DNA of 64,000 nt, from assembly GCF_002291425.1 (NCBI RefSeq), contig NZ_CP014136.1, positions 3,410,001 through 3,474,000 on the forward strand. Direction: 5' to 3'. The position numbers were made by a program, and so were the translations under genes. Positions 35,855-44,968 of this stretch are shown here, in pieces (the stretch's first letter is position 1; every line of letters begins with the position of its first letter). The stretch is from Gibbsiella quercinecans. GTDB lineage: Bacteria > Pseudomonadota > Gammaproteobacteria > Enterobacterales > Enterobacteriaceae. The notes below the pieces were generated by a model that was given only the letters and a program-made list of their open reading frames with translations, did not search any database and was not told the origin of the DNA.

Positions 35855-36491
35855 TTACATTGCCTGCCCGCTAAGCAAATCTACCTTGCTTTGCGCGCTC
35901 AGGCGCGTGATATAGGCGCTGGCGTTCGGGCCGAAGCTGATGTCTTTGACGATGCTCAACGAGCGCAGCAGCGGGAACAGGATAAAGTCCGTTGTGCTGA
36001 CCTCGGTTTTTCCTGCCAGCAGCGGCTCCAGTTCGGCGAGTTTTTGCTGCACTTGCGCGACCAGCGCTGGGGTTTCCGCCGTCAGCGCGTCCAGATCGCC
36101 AAAGGCTTTTTGTTCCCGCTCCAGATAGGCCTGGCGTGCCTGTGGGGTGGCCAGTTCTTGAAAATCGCCGCGGGTGAAGCGGGGCACTGCCAGCTTGAAG
36201 ATCGCGCCCGATGCGGCTTTGCCCCAGGCTTCGATCGCAGGATCGACCGGCTGGTCGGCGATTAACGGCGCCTTAAGCGCATCAACGTAATGCACGATGT
36301 CCATGCTTTCCGGCATAAAGCTGCCGTCATCCTTGGCCAGAATCGGCACCACTTTGCGCCCGACCATGCGGATAGGGGGTTCTGCATCGCCTTCCATAAT
36401 CACTGCCTGCTCATAGGCAATATCTTTCAGCCCAAAGATCATCCGGGCCCGGACGCAGAACGGGCAGTGTTCGTAAATGAAAAGTTTCATG
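35855..36491 (-). CDS. grxB: glutaredoxin 2
   Basis: This is a 211-residue protein with the CPFC active site at residues 9-12 (MKLFIYEHCPFC), a thioredoxin-fold N-terminus and a GST-like all-helical C-terminal domain. This is the GrxB type, larger than ordinary glutaredoxins. It reduces protein disulfides and glutathione mixed disulfides in the cytoplasm. The ATG at 36491 begins the standard N-terminus; an upstream extension of the frame is not family-like. It is a single gene, convergent with the LysR gene. Confidence 0.95.
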
Positions 36492-36560
36492 GGGGATCGA
36501 CCTCGTTTGTGATTGGCGAACGGTAGGTAATGGTTAATGTTATCCGCCATTATACTGTTC

Positions 36561-36590
36561 TATACCCTTCATACTTCAAGTTGCAGACGG
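36561..36590 (-). repeat. fragment of dispersed intergenic repeat
   Basis: TATACCCTTCATACTTCAAG then TTGCAGACGG. This is the end of the repeat that occurs in full at 51856-51975 and, inverted, around the IS at 29341-30844. Here it lies between grxB and the terminator of the GltB-like operon. Confidence 0.5.
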
Positions 36591-36593
36591 CAT

Positions 36594-36618
36594 AAAAAAT
36601 GGCAGCCGGAGCTGCCAT
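36594..36618 (-). terminator. rho-independent terminator of the GltB-like/CysJ-like operon
   Basis: On the minus strand a perfect 8-bp stem (ATGGCAGC/GCTGCCAT) with a 4-base loop is followed directly by six T residues. It lies 16 bp after the flavoprotein stop codon and ends the operon cleanly. Confidence 0.85.
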
Positions 36619-36633
36619 TGATGTGGTCACCAC

Positions 36634-38391
36634 TCAATATACGTCGCGCAGGTAGCGCTTTTCCTTTTTGAGCTGGTTGACGTAGTCCGCGGCTTTTTCT
36701 TCTGAAAGGCCGCCGTGCTGGGCGATCGCCTGGTGCAACGCCTTATCGACATCCTTCGCCATGCGGGTTGCATCGCCGCAGACATAGAAGTGGCCGCCTT
36801 CTTGCAGCCAGGCGTAAAGCTCCGCACCCTGTTCGCGCATCCGCGTTTGCACGTAGATCTTTTCGGCCTGATCGCGTGAGAAGGCCAGATCGAGCTGGGT
36901 CAGCAGGCCATTTTTCTGCCAGTGCGCCAGTTCATCCTGGTAGATGAAATCGTGCTGATGATGCTGATCGCCAAACAACAGCCAGTTTTTGCCTTTGGCG
37001 CCGCTGGCCTGGCGTTCCTGCAAGAAGGCGCGGAACGGCGCAATACCGGTGCCGGGGCCGACCATGATCAGCGGCGCATCGCCGTCGGCGGGCACACGGA
37101 AGGCTTTATTCGGCGAAATGAAGATGGACGGTTTTTCGCCGCGCCGGACGCGATCGGCCAGATAGGTCGAGCATACGCCGCCGCGCGCCCGGCCGGCGCT
37201 GTGGTAGCGCACGGCGGCCACCGTCAGGTGCACCTGATCGGGGTGGGCTTTCTGGCTGGAGGAAATGGAGTAGGCGCGGTGCTGCAATGGGCGCAACTGC
37301 GCCACAAACTCCTGCACGCCGATCGCACGGCTGGGATCCAACTGCAGCAGATCGAGCGTGTCTTTGCCCCACAGCCAGACCGCCAGCGTGTCTTTATCAT
37401 CATGCTGCAGAATATGGCGTAGCTCTTCGTTGGCCGTATACTGGCCGACCCATTTAATCAGCTTGCGTGACGGTTCGCTGATTTCAAACTGGTAGGTCAG
37501 CAGATCGCCCAGGCTGCTGTCATGGCCGGGAACCGGCGTGTCATACGCCACGTTCAGGCGGGTGAGCAGCAGATTGACCAGCGCCGGATCGTTCACCGGG
37601 ATCACCCCTAACGCATCGCCGACTTCATAGCGAAGCCCGCTGCCGGCCAGATCAAACTCAAGGTGGCGAATGTCTTTGCCGGAGAGCTCGCCGGACAGGC
37701 GCTGGTTGGTGACCAGGGCCGCCGCATAAGGGTTATGTTTATTGCTGCCGGGGATCGCCGGGGCCTCTGGGGCGCTGGCGAGCGCCGTGCCGCTGCCGCC
37801 CGCGCTGGCGGAAAACTGCGGGATCGCGCTGCCGATCCAGTCGCTGGCCGGCTGCTCGTACTCCACGTCGCAGTCGACGCGATCTGTCAGCCGCTTGGCG
37901 CCCAGTTGCTCCAGGCGCATATCAATGAATTTGCCCGCCTGGCAAAAACCGTCATAGCTGGTGTCGCCAATCGCCAGCACGGCGAAGTGCATCTGCTCCA
38001 GGCGCGGTGCCGTGCTGGCGGAAATCGCATCCCAAAACAGCTGGGCGTTGTCCGGCATTTCACCTTCGCCGTAGGTCGAGGTGATGATCAGCACGTGACG
38101 CATGGTTGCGAAGACGTCAAGATCGACTTCCCCCAACGCCTGAACCACCGGCACCATCCCCTTGGCCCGTGCCGCGGCGGCGGCGTTCTGCGCCAGCGCT
38201 TCGGCATTGCCGGTTTGGGAACCGAACAGGATATGAAGCTGCGCCGCATTAGCCGTGCCGGCGCTGCCTGCGGCCGGTTGGGTGCCTTCGATAACTAACA
38301 ACCGCGAGTGTAGCCCGGCGAGAAACCCCGCCAGCCAGGATTTCTGTTCACCGTTAAACGGTGCATCTTCAGGAATGAAGGGTATTTTCAT
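36634..38391 (-). CDS. CysJ-like diflavin reductase (NADPH-FAD-FMN)
   Basis: This is a 585-residue paralogue of the sulfite reductase flavoprotein. Domains in order: a flavodoxin domain with FMN loop GSQTGNAE (residues 57-64) and STYGEGEMPDN; an FAD domain with RAYSISSS and GGVCSTYLAD; an NADPH domain with VGPGTGIAPFRAFLQER and YVCGDATRMAKDV; and a C-terminus ending YLRDVY as in CysJ. No cysI hemoprotein gene is beside it. Its partner is the GltB-like protein encoded 69 bp upstream, so it probably feeds electrons to that enzyme. The ATG at 38391 is preferred to a TTG at 38436. Confidence 0.88.
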   Translation of the reverse strand: MKIPFIPEDAPFNGEQKSWLAGFLAGLHSRLLVIEGTQPAAGSAGTANAAQLHILFGSQTGNAEALAQNAAAAARAKGMVPVVQALGEVDLDVFATMRHVLIITSTYGEGEMPDNAQLFWDAISASTAPRLEQMHFAVLAIGDTSYDGFCQAGKFIDMRLEQLGAKRLTDRVDCDVEYEQPASDWIGSAIPQFSASAGGSGTALASAPEAPAIPGSNKHNPYAAALVTNQRLSGELSGKDIRHLEFDLAGSGLRYEVGDALGVIPVNDPALVNLLLTRLNVAYDTPVPGHDSSLGDLLTYQFEISEPSRKLIKWVGQYTANEELRHILQHDDKDTLAVWLWGKDTLDLLQLDPSRAIGVQEFVAQLRPLQHRAYSISSSQKAHPDQVHLTVAAVRYHSAGRARGGVCSTYLADRVRRGEKPSIFISPNKAFRVPADGDAPLIMVGPGTGIAPFRAFLQERQASGAKGKNWLLFGDQHHQHDFIYQDELAHWQKNGLLTQLDLAFSRDQAEKIYVQTRMREQGAELYAWLQEGGHFYVCGDATRMAKDVDKALHQAIAQHGGLSEEKAADYVNQLKKEKRYLRDVY

Positions 38392-38460
38392 TGATATTGA
38401 TTCTCGATTCCGTCTTTGCGTTTTCTGTAAATTCAATGTTCATTGTTCATCGCAACGCGA

Positions 38461-41400
38461 TCAGGCCAGCTTGCCCACCGTCGCGGCCAGTTCAGGCAAC
38501 GCGGCGCGGGCAAACAGCTCTTCGAAGTCTGGCAGGCTGCCCAGCGTCTGCGTGTTGCGCGCATCCTGATGGATAATCCAGCCGTAGGTCGCCAGGCTGT
38601 CCATCGAACGGATATTGCGCTGCTTCAGCGCCGCCTTGTAATCCGCCACGCGTTTGGCGGCGATCAGCGCAGCCAGCTCATCATCGCTGTAGTGCTCGAT
38701 AGCGGCCCGGCCGTGGCGCTGCAGTTTGCTCATCAGCGCGAAATCCTCCGTCATCAGCAGGTTGCGCACCGCTTTCTGGGCGGCTGGGTCTTCCACGCTG
38801 GTGCCTTTGGGTAAACGAGAAAGCGCCAACTGCTGGGCGGTGCTCAACACGGTGTAGTTGTTGAGCAACACCAGCATTTCCGCCGTGTCGGTATCGCCAT
38901 AGCCCGGCACTGCGCCGCCGGCGATGGTTTTGTTATCCCGCCATGCGCGTTTGAACTTGGCGACCTGATGGGTCGCCAGCGCGACGGACAGCTCTTCCAA
39001 TAGATCCTTGCGCGGCTTGGCCTTGAGAATTTCGCCTGCGTCCTGATACAGCAGCAGTGCGCGCGGCATCACGTAAACAAAGTGCGCCCGTTCGGCCTGC
39101 CAGTTATCCAGCAGCCAGGCGGCACGCTCAGAGCCGGTAGCTTCCAGATGCCACTGCAGCATCGCCAGCACCGCTTGCTCATGCACCTGCGCCATGGCAT
39201 CGTCGGCGGCGATGGCGCCGTACAGCACCGAGTCGCCGGCTGCGTGCGCGGCCAGTGTGCCGTAGGGATCGTACTGGTAGGCGAAACCGCCGCTCATACC
39301 GTTGCCGAAGCCCTTGCCAAAGGTGCCGAGGTTGAGCACGGCGCCGTTGGTCATATATTCACAGCAGAAATCCCCCACGCCCTCTACCACCGCCGTAGCG
39401 CCGGAGTTGCGCACGGCAAAACGGTCGCCGGCCTGGCCCTGCACAAACAGACGGCCGCCGGTGGCGCCAAACAGGGCGAAGTTACCAATCAGCACATTGC
39501 CGCCGGGTTCCTGTGAGCCGCCGCCCGGTGAGGTGACGATGATTTCGCCGCCGCACTGGCCCTTGCCGACGCCATCGTTACAGGTGCCGCTGTGCTGCAG
39601 GCGCATGCCATCGTTGCAAAACACGCCGTAGGATTGGCCGGCGGAGCCGGATGTGGCGATCCGCACGGTGCCTGGGTGCAGGTAGTGGCGACCGCGATCG
39701 TCGAGCAATACGGCCGGCATGTTGGCCAGCTGCGTATGATCCAACTGGTGGTTGAGCAGCCTTTCGATGTCGATCGCCAACTGGCCGCCCACGCTCTTGT
39801 AGCGGTTGTTGAGGGTGATGCCCTGGCCCAGTTCCAGATCGGTTAGCCCTTGCTCCACCAGCGCGCTGCGCAGCGGTGCTACCCAGGATTCATCCAGGTG
39901 GAAGTCTTTTTCCAGATAGACCGGGTGAGCGATTTTCACCTCCGGCACCACGGTCAGCATGGCGCGCAGATCCAACTGGCCCACTTCGCGCGGGTGGTCC
40001 ATCAGGTGCAGCAGATCGGCGCGGCCGCGCGCTTCGCGCAGCGAACGCAGGCCGAGCCAGGCCAGAATTTCACGCACTTCGTGCGCCACGTTCATAAAGT
40101 ACTGCGCCAGTTGGCGAGGATCACCGTTGAAGGCTTCGGCATTGGTGGTTAACCCCGCCGGGCACTTCACGTTGCAGTTTTTCGCCATGACGCACTTGAG
40201 CATCATCAGCGCGGTGGTACCGAATTCGAAGCTGTCGCCGCCCAGCAGTGCGGATTTCACTACATCGCTGCCGGTTTGCTGCGCGCCGGAGCAGCGCAGG
40301 GTGACTTTATCGCGCAGGCCATTGGCGCACAGCGCCTGGTGCACTTCGGCAATGCCGATTTCCGCCACGCGGCCAGTGTATTTCAGGCTGGTGACGGAGG
40401 CTGCACCGGTGCCGCCGGTGTTGCCGGCCACATTGATCACATCGGCGCCGGCTTTCGCCACGCCAACGGCGATGGTGCCGATGCCTTCCGACGACACCAG
40501 TTTGACGATCACTCGCACCCGCGCCGCTTTGCAGTCATGGATCAACTGCGCCAAATCTTCGATCGAGTAGGTATCGTGGTGCGGCGGAGGTGAAACCAGT
40601 TCAACCCCCGGCGTACCGCCACGGGCGGCGGCGATTTCCACCGTCACTTTCGGCGCTGGCAACTGGCCGCCTTCGCCGGGCTTGGCGCCCTGGCCGATTT
40701 TGATTTCCAGCTCTTCCAGCATCGGATCGGCCAGGTAGCCGGCCCATACGCCAAAGCGGCCGGAAGCCAGTTGTTTGATGCGTGAAGCACGCAGAGTGCC
40801 ATGGCGTGAATAGTGCTCGCCGCCTTCGCCGCAGTTGCTCATGCCGCCAACCATGTTGGTGCCGTGCGCCACCGCTTCGTGCGCCGGGGCCACCAGTGCG
40901 CCGTGGCTCATGGCGCCGGAGGCGAAGGTGCGGGTAATTTCGCTGGCGGGCTGCACGGCGCTTAACGCTAACGGCGCCGGCGTAGTAAAGATGCGCGCCA
41001 GATAATCGGCGGCATCGCCTTGCGCGCGAAGGCGTAGCGTATCGTCCACGATTTCGCGTTCTTCAATCTCGCCGGCAAAGCGGTTGACGAGCGCCAGAGC
41101 AAGTGCCTTCAGCCGTTCAGCCGTTGGCTTCAGGCCGTCGACGGCGTCTACCAGGCGCAGTGTGAAGCGCCCGTCGCCTGCGTTTTCACACTCCAGCCCG
41201 CGAATCGCAAACCCGTTATTGATCAGCGCATAGCGGCCCAGCTTGCGGCCGAACTCCATCACGCTGTCGATGTGGGTTAAATCCGCCGGGAATGCCAGAA
41301 TGTCGCGTAGCGCGGCCGGGCGACGTTTGCGTTCCTGGGCCATCAGGGCCGAGAACTCGCGGTAGTCCGGGGTCACCTGGAAGTTATCGATGGTGGCGTT

Positions 41401-43986
41401 TGACAGGCGATCAAAGCTGGTGTGGGCAAACGCGGCCGGCTTGAGCGCAAAGGCATCATCCAGCTTGGACAGCGTCAGCAGGCGCATGAAGCGATCTTCT
41501 TCACGCGGTTTGTCGACGAAGCGGATCGGCCGCTCCGTCATATCGATAAAGCTGCGCACGGCGATGGTGCCATAAGAGTGGCCGGCGCCCTCGGCGCGTT
41601 CTTTAAACAGCCCCAGCAGCGGCACATCGGCTTCGCCTTTGACCTTCAGCGCGCTTTGGTGCCAGTCTACCGTCATTTGGGCTATAGCGGCGAAGTCGGC
41701 GCCGCCCACCGGCGTTTTGATGTTGGGGAAGTATTTCTTCAACACCGGATCGTTGGTATCAAGGAAGTTCGGCTCGAAAAACTCACCGCAGGTGTAGCTT
41801 TCGACGGTGCACAGACCCACTTTGCCCATGGTTTTCATCAGCGCTTTTTCCGCCGCTTTGGCATAGCGTTTAAACGCTTTGTTGCCTTCCTCGCCTTCGC
41901 CGTATTTTTCTTCGGCGCGCATCTGCACGCCTAATGGGTAGATAGCCGAGGCGCCAAAGCCCAGCGCTGCGGCGATGTGGTGCGAAGAAATGCTCTGGCC
42001 GCTTTCCACAACCAGCGAAAGATCCAGGCGCAGGCCCTCTTGCACCAGCCGTTGGTTGATGGCGGAAACCACCAGCAGCATCGGCATGGCGGCGCGGGTA
42101 GAGGAGATATGGCGATCGGTGATCACCGCGATACCGCCTTGTTCACGGGCGAAGTCCACCACCTGCTGTGCCAGCGCATCAATCGCGGCTTCCAGCGCGT
42201 TGGCGTTGGCGGCGCGGCTGATGAGATCGTTGCCGATTACCGGCGTATACAGCATTTCAAAGCGGGCATAGGGCGCCACCTGCTGTTCGCGCAGGCGCAG
42301 CATATCCAGGTGGGTGAGGATCGGGCTGGGTACGATAATCTGCCGGCCCTTGCTGCGGCCCAGATGAGGTTTGGCGCCCAGCGCCACGCGCAGCGTCATA
42401 CCGTCGGCCTCGCGGATGGAGTCCAGCGGCGGGTTGGTCACCTGCGCAAAGCGCTGTGAGAAATAGTGCGCGACGCCGCCTTCGTGGTCGGACAGCACGT
42501 TGATGGCGTTGCCGTAACCCATGGCCGAAATTTTTTCCGCGCCGGTGGCCAGCATCGGGTCCATCATGAACTTGAAGCTTTCCTGATTGTAATAGTAGGC
42601 GACAAAGCGCTGATAGCGTTCCAGATCGCCGTTGTAGCGCAGTGGCGAACCCTGTTTTTCTGCCGGGATCGGCGGCAGATCCTGCAGGGTGATGCGTGCG
42701 CGCAACAGCAGCGCCGGGTAGTCTTTTTCGGCCGCCAGTTTTTCCAGCGCTTCCACCGTGCTGAAGCTGCGTTTTTCCCGGTGATCGTAATACAGCATGC
42801 CGCCGGCTTCGATACGCCCGCGGCGCAGCACGCTTTCCGGCGGGAAGGCGATCTGGCCCGCTTCCGACATGGCGCCGATATAATCTGCGGTTTCCACGGA
42901 GCGCAGCGGGCGCAGGCCCAGGCGATCAAGCCGCGCGCCAATCACTTCGCCGTTGCCGAAAATCAGCGCCGCCGGGCCGTCGTTCTTCTCTTCATACAGC
43001 GAGAAGTATTCCAGCATGGCGCGCACTTGTGGCGACAGCGAATCGTCGTTCTCCCACGCAGGCGGCATCATCGACACCACAGCGGTGATCAGATCCAGAT
43101 CGTCTTCCATCAGGCGACTGTGAATGGTTTGGTCCAGCCGCGAACTGTCGGACTGCCCCTTGGGCCGCACGATGTTTTTGCCGCGTGCCAGCGCCAGCGC
43201 GGCTTCGGCGATGCGGTTTTTACGATCGGTGTTCAGCTCGCCGTTATGCGCCATCAGGCGGAACGGCTGCGCCATGGTGGTGTGCGGATCGGTGTTGGTG
43301 GAAAAGCGGGTATGGAAGAACAGGCTGTGCACCGCGTGATCCGGATCGGTAAGATCGCAAAAATAGGGGATCACTTCGTTGGAGTTCAGCCGCGCTTTGA
43401 ACACCTGGGTACGCGAGGAAAGCGAAAGCGGGTAGAGGCCGCCAAATTCGCTTTCGGTAAAGGCACGGGCTTCAATATCCAGCAGCGCGCGGTAGATGTG
43501 CTTTTCAAACGCATTCTGATCGGCGATGTCCTGCGGCGCGTTAAATATCCACTGCACGATAGGCAACTGGAAAGCGATCGCCGCAGGGCGCAGCACGCTG
43601 GTGTCGAGCGGAATATCCCGTTTTACTATCACGCCAAGCCCATAGGTGGCGAGCACGTCTTCCACCAGCCGTTCGGCGTTGGCGCGTAGCTCTGGATCTT
43701 TGGGCACAAAGAAGTTGCCCACGCCAAAGCGCCCGGCTTCCAGCGGCAGGCCGGTGAGTTTGCGGAAAAAGGCCAGAGAAAGATCCACGTTGACCCCCGC
43801 GCCATCGCCCACGCCTTCTGCTGACATACCGCCACGGTGCGGCACGGTACACAGCGCGCTGTGCGCCATACTGAGCACCTCGTGGGTTTGCGTGCCATCC
43901 TTACGGGTGATGAACCCTACGCCACAGCTATCGCTGGCCTGGGCCGGATCATACAGACCGTAGGGATAAGGGTTTGGATTTGTCAT
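38461..43986 (-). CDS. glutamate-synthase large-subunit-like protein, enlarged and divergent
   Basis: This 1841-residue protein has GltB architecture. The class II glutaminase domain has Cys21 exposed after a 20-residue propeptide (DSCGVGF), plus RFSTNT and AHNGELNT. A central domain, an FMN barrel and a GXGXG helix follow. GltB is usually about 1480-1520 residues. Here about 140 extra residues precede the barrel and about 200 extend the C-terminus. The cluster cysteines are C1265-x5-C1271-x3-C1275 (usual spacing x5, x4), and the pocket motif GQLKTGRD reads GAQQTGSD (1234-1241). The glutaminase looks active; the acceptor may not be 2-oxoglutarate. The ATG follows AAAGGAG. No gltD is adjacent. 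Confidence 0.85.
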   Translation of the reverse strand: MTNPNPYPYGLYDPAQASDSCGVGFITRKDGTQTHEVLSMAHSALCTVPHRGGMSAEGVGDGAGVNVDLSLAFFRKLTGLPLEAGRFGVGNFFVPKDPELRANAERLVEDVLATYGLGVIVKRDIPLDTSVLRPAAIAFQLPIVQWIFNAPQDIADQNAFEKHIYRALLDIEARAFTESEFGGLYPLSLSSRTQVFKARLNSNEVIPYFCDLTDPDHAVHSLFFHTRFSTNTDPHTTMAQPFRLMAHNGELNTDRKNRIAEAALALARGKNIVRPKGQSDSSRLDQTIHSRLMEDDLDLITAVVSMMPPAWENDDSLSPQVRAMLEYFSLYEEKNDGPAALIFGNGEVIGARLDRLGLRPLRSVETADYIGAMSEAGQIAFPPESVLRRGRIEAGGMLYYDHREKRSFSTVEALEKLAAEKDYPALLLRARITLQDLPPIPAEKQGSPLRYNGDLERYQRFVAYYYNQESFKFMMDPMLATGAEKISAMGYGNAINVLSDHEGGVAHYFSQRFAQVTNPPLDSIREADGMTLRVALGAKPHLGRSKGRQIIVPSPILTHLDMLRLREQQVAPYARFEMLYTPVIGNDLISRAANANALEAAIDALAQQVVDFAREQGGIAVITDRHISSTRAAMPMLLVVSAINQRLVQEGLRLDLSLVVESGQSISSHHIAAALGFGASAIYPLGVQMRAEEKYGEGEEGNKAFKRYAKAAEKALMKTMGKVGLCTVESYTCGEFFEPNFLDTNDPVLKKYFPNIKTPVGGADFAAIAQMTVDWHQSALKVKGEADVPLLGLFKERAEGAGHSYGTIAVRSFIDMTERPIRFVDKPREEDRFMRLLTLSKLDDAFALKPAAFAHTSFDRLSNATIDNFQVTPDYREFSALMAQERKRRPAALRDILAFPADLTHIDSVMEFGRKLGRYALINNGFAIRGLECENAGDGRFTLRLVDAVDGLKPTAERLKALALALVNRFAGEIEEREIVDDTLRLRAQGDAADYLARIFTTPAPLALSAVQPASEITRTFASGAMSHGALVAPAHEAVAHGTNMVGGMSNCGEGGEHYSRHGTLRASRIKQLASGRFGVWAGYLADPMLEELEIKIGQGAKPGEGGQLPAPKVTVEIAAARGGTPGVELVSPPPHHDTYSIEDLAQLIHDCKAARVRVIVKLVSSEGIGTIAVGVAKAGADVINVAGNTGGTGAASVTSLKYTGRVAEIGIAEVHQALCANGLRDKVTLRCSGAQQTGSDVVKSALLGGDSFEFGTTALMMLKCVMAKNCNVKCPAGLTTNAEAFNGDPRQLAQYFMNVAHEVREILAWLGLRSLREARGRADLLHLMDHPREVGQLDLRAMLTVVPEVKIAHPVYLEKDFHLDESWVAPLRSALVEQGLTDLELGQGITLNNRYKSVGGQLAIDIERLLNHQLDHTQLANMPAVLLDDRGRHYLHPGTVRIATSGSAGQSYGVFCNDGMRLQHSGTCNDGVGKGQCGGEIIVTSPGGGSQEPGGNVLIGNFALFGATGGRLFVQGQAGDRFAVRNSGATAVVEGVGDFCCEYMTNGAVLNLGTFGKGFGNGMSGGFAYQYDPYGTLAAHAAGDSVLYGAIAADDAMAQVHEQAVLAMLQWHLEATGSERAAWLLDNWQAERAHFVYVMPRALLLYQDAGEILKAKPRKDLLEELSVALATHQVAKFKRAWRDNKTIAGGAVPGYGDTDTAEMLVLLNNYTVLSTAQQLALSRLPKGTSVEDPAAQKAVRNLLMTEDFALMSKLQRHGRAAIEHYSDDELAALIAAKRVADYKAALKQRNIRSMDSLATYGWIIHQDARNTQTLGSLPDFEELFARAALPELAATVGKLA

Positions 43987-43997
43987 CGGGGTTCTCC

Positions 43998-44037
43998 TTT
44001 GCACGAAATGGGATCAGTTCGGTGCATTTCATGCAAA
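43998..44037 (-). promoter_or_regulatory. 13-bp leader hairpin abutting the GltB-like ribosome-binding site
   Basis: On the transcript strand UUUGCAUGAAAUG pairs with CAUUUCGUGCAAA over 13 bp with one U-G wobble and a 14-base loop. The 3' arm runs into the AAAGGAG Shine-Dalgarno sequence, so folding could limit translation. As DNA it is also a good inverted repeat for a dimeric regulator such as the divergent Lrp protein. Confidence 0.6.
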
Positions 44038-44108
44038 TTGTTGATGTATAAAATATTATATTGTCGCTGACATTGCTCTGCTCATAAAAGAGCATTGAGC
44101 ATATTTTC

Positions 44109-44206
44109 CCAGGCTCTGCTGGGGTACTCCCCTTCACCGCCAGAACGCGGGCACCTTTACCGCGAGCGATCCCTCACTGAGCCTGGCTATGCCTAACGCG
44201 TCAGTG
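44109..44206 (-). ncRNA. candidate structured leader RNA upstream of the GltB-like gene
   Basis: A closing helix of 8 perfect pairs (44179-44186 with 44109-44116) encloses a CGCGG/CCGCG hairpin (44146-44164) and a GGGG-AGTA-CCCC hairpin (44121-44132) inside a TCTG/CAGA stem. A competing stem CACTGA/TCAGTG (44175-44206) overlaps the closing helix, as in switching leaders. The rest of the 980-bp gap to the Lrp gene shows only AT-rich DNA and no convincing gene. This is a prediction by eye, without an energy calculation. Confidence 0.35.
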
Positions 44207-44968
44207 GTTATGCCGCTCTCTTTTCCGGCCTCTCAAAACGATCTCACAAGTGGTGATGGCTTGCCTGATGAGGGAGTCTTCTTTTTAATTGCTTACTGCA
44301 TAAATATGACGAGACGCTGTTCCGTCGGGGATCCTTCCAGCGGACTCCCAAATTAGCGACAAACCCAGAGCAGGTCAAATGGCATTATGGCTGCGGCCAT
44401 TCAGGGATAATTTTTACTTATAGTTATGAAATAAAAGGTTTTTTTGAGTAAAAGGAGGGTGTTGTGACGGTTTGCGGGCATACCGAAAAATGGTTTCTAT
44501 AACTGATAATGATTATTATATTAATTTTATGTGCTGGTATGTGATTTCATTATGGGGTTTTGTGCTGCTTTATGTTCTGAATTTGCATTATGGCGCTGTT
44601 TTTAACTTCTTAGTCATATTTAATGAAAGCGCGGCGGCAGATAAGAGAAATTAATGGGGTTAATTTGATTTTATTTGCACTTAAAATGAATTTTTATGCG
44701 TTTTTGGCTTAAGGGAAAACGGCGTTTTGTTTGGGTGGGGATCCACAGTGGCAGGCATGATTGCCGTTGGGGAAGGATAGCCTTTTGCCAACGCGAGTCA
44801 ATAGCATTGGTCAGTCTTTTCGCATCAGCACAACAGTGGTTCGTTTTGGTCTGGATTCTATCCGTTTTGTATCGCCTTTTAGGGAAAAGGCTGACATTAA
44901 TTACGAAAAATGGTTATCAGGCAAAATTATTGCCATACTGAATATTGTGATGCCGCTGCGAGGAAACC

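Noticed and set aside
44118-44135. GGGGAGTA on the minus strand, resembling the start of a yybP-ykoY (manganese) riboswitch
   Set aside because: The second conserved part of that riboswitch (the CAUACUGCC region) is not found downstream, and no TerC or Mn exporter gene follows. It is kept only as part of an unnamed structured leader.
44472-44941. Two short open frames (60 and 81 codons) in the gap before the Lrp gene
   Set aside because: They have no ribosome-binding site and no family features; the DNA is AT-rich and unlike coding sequence here.
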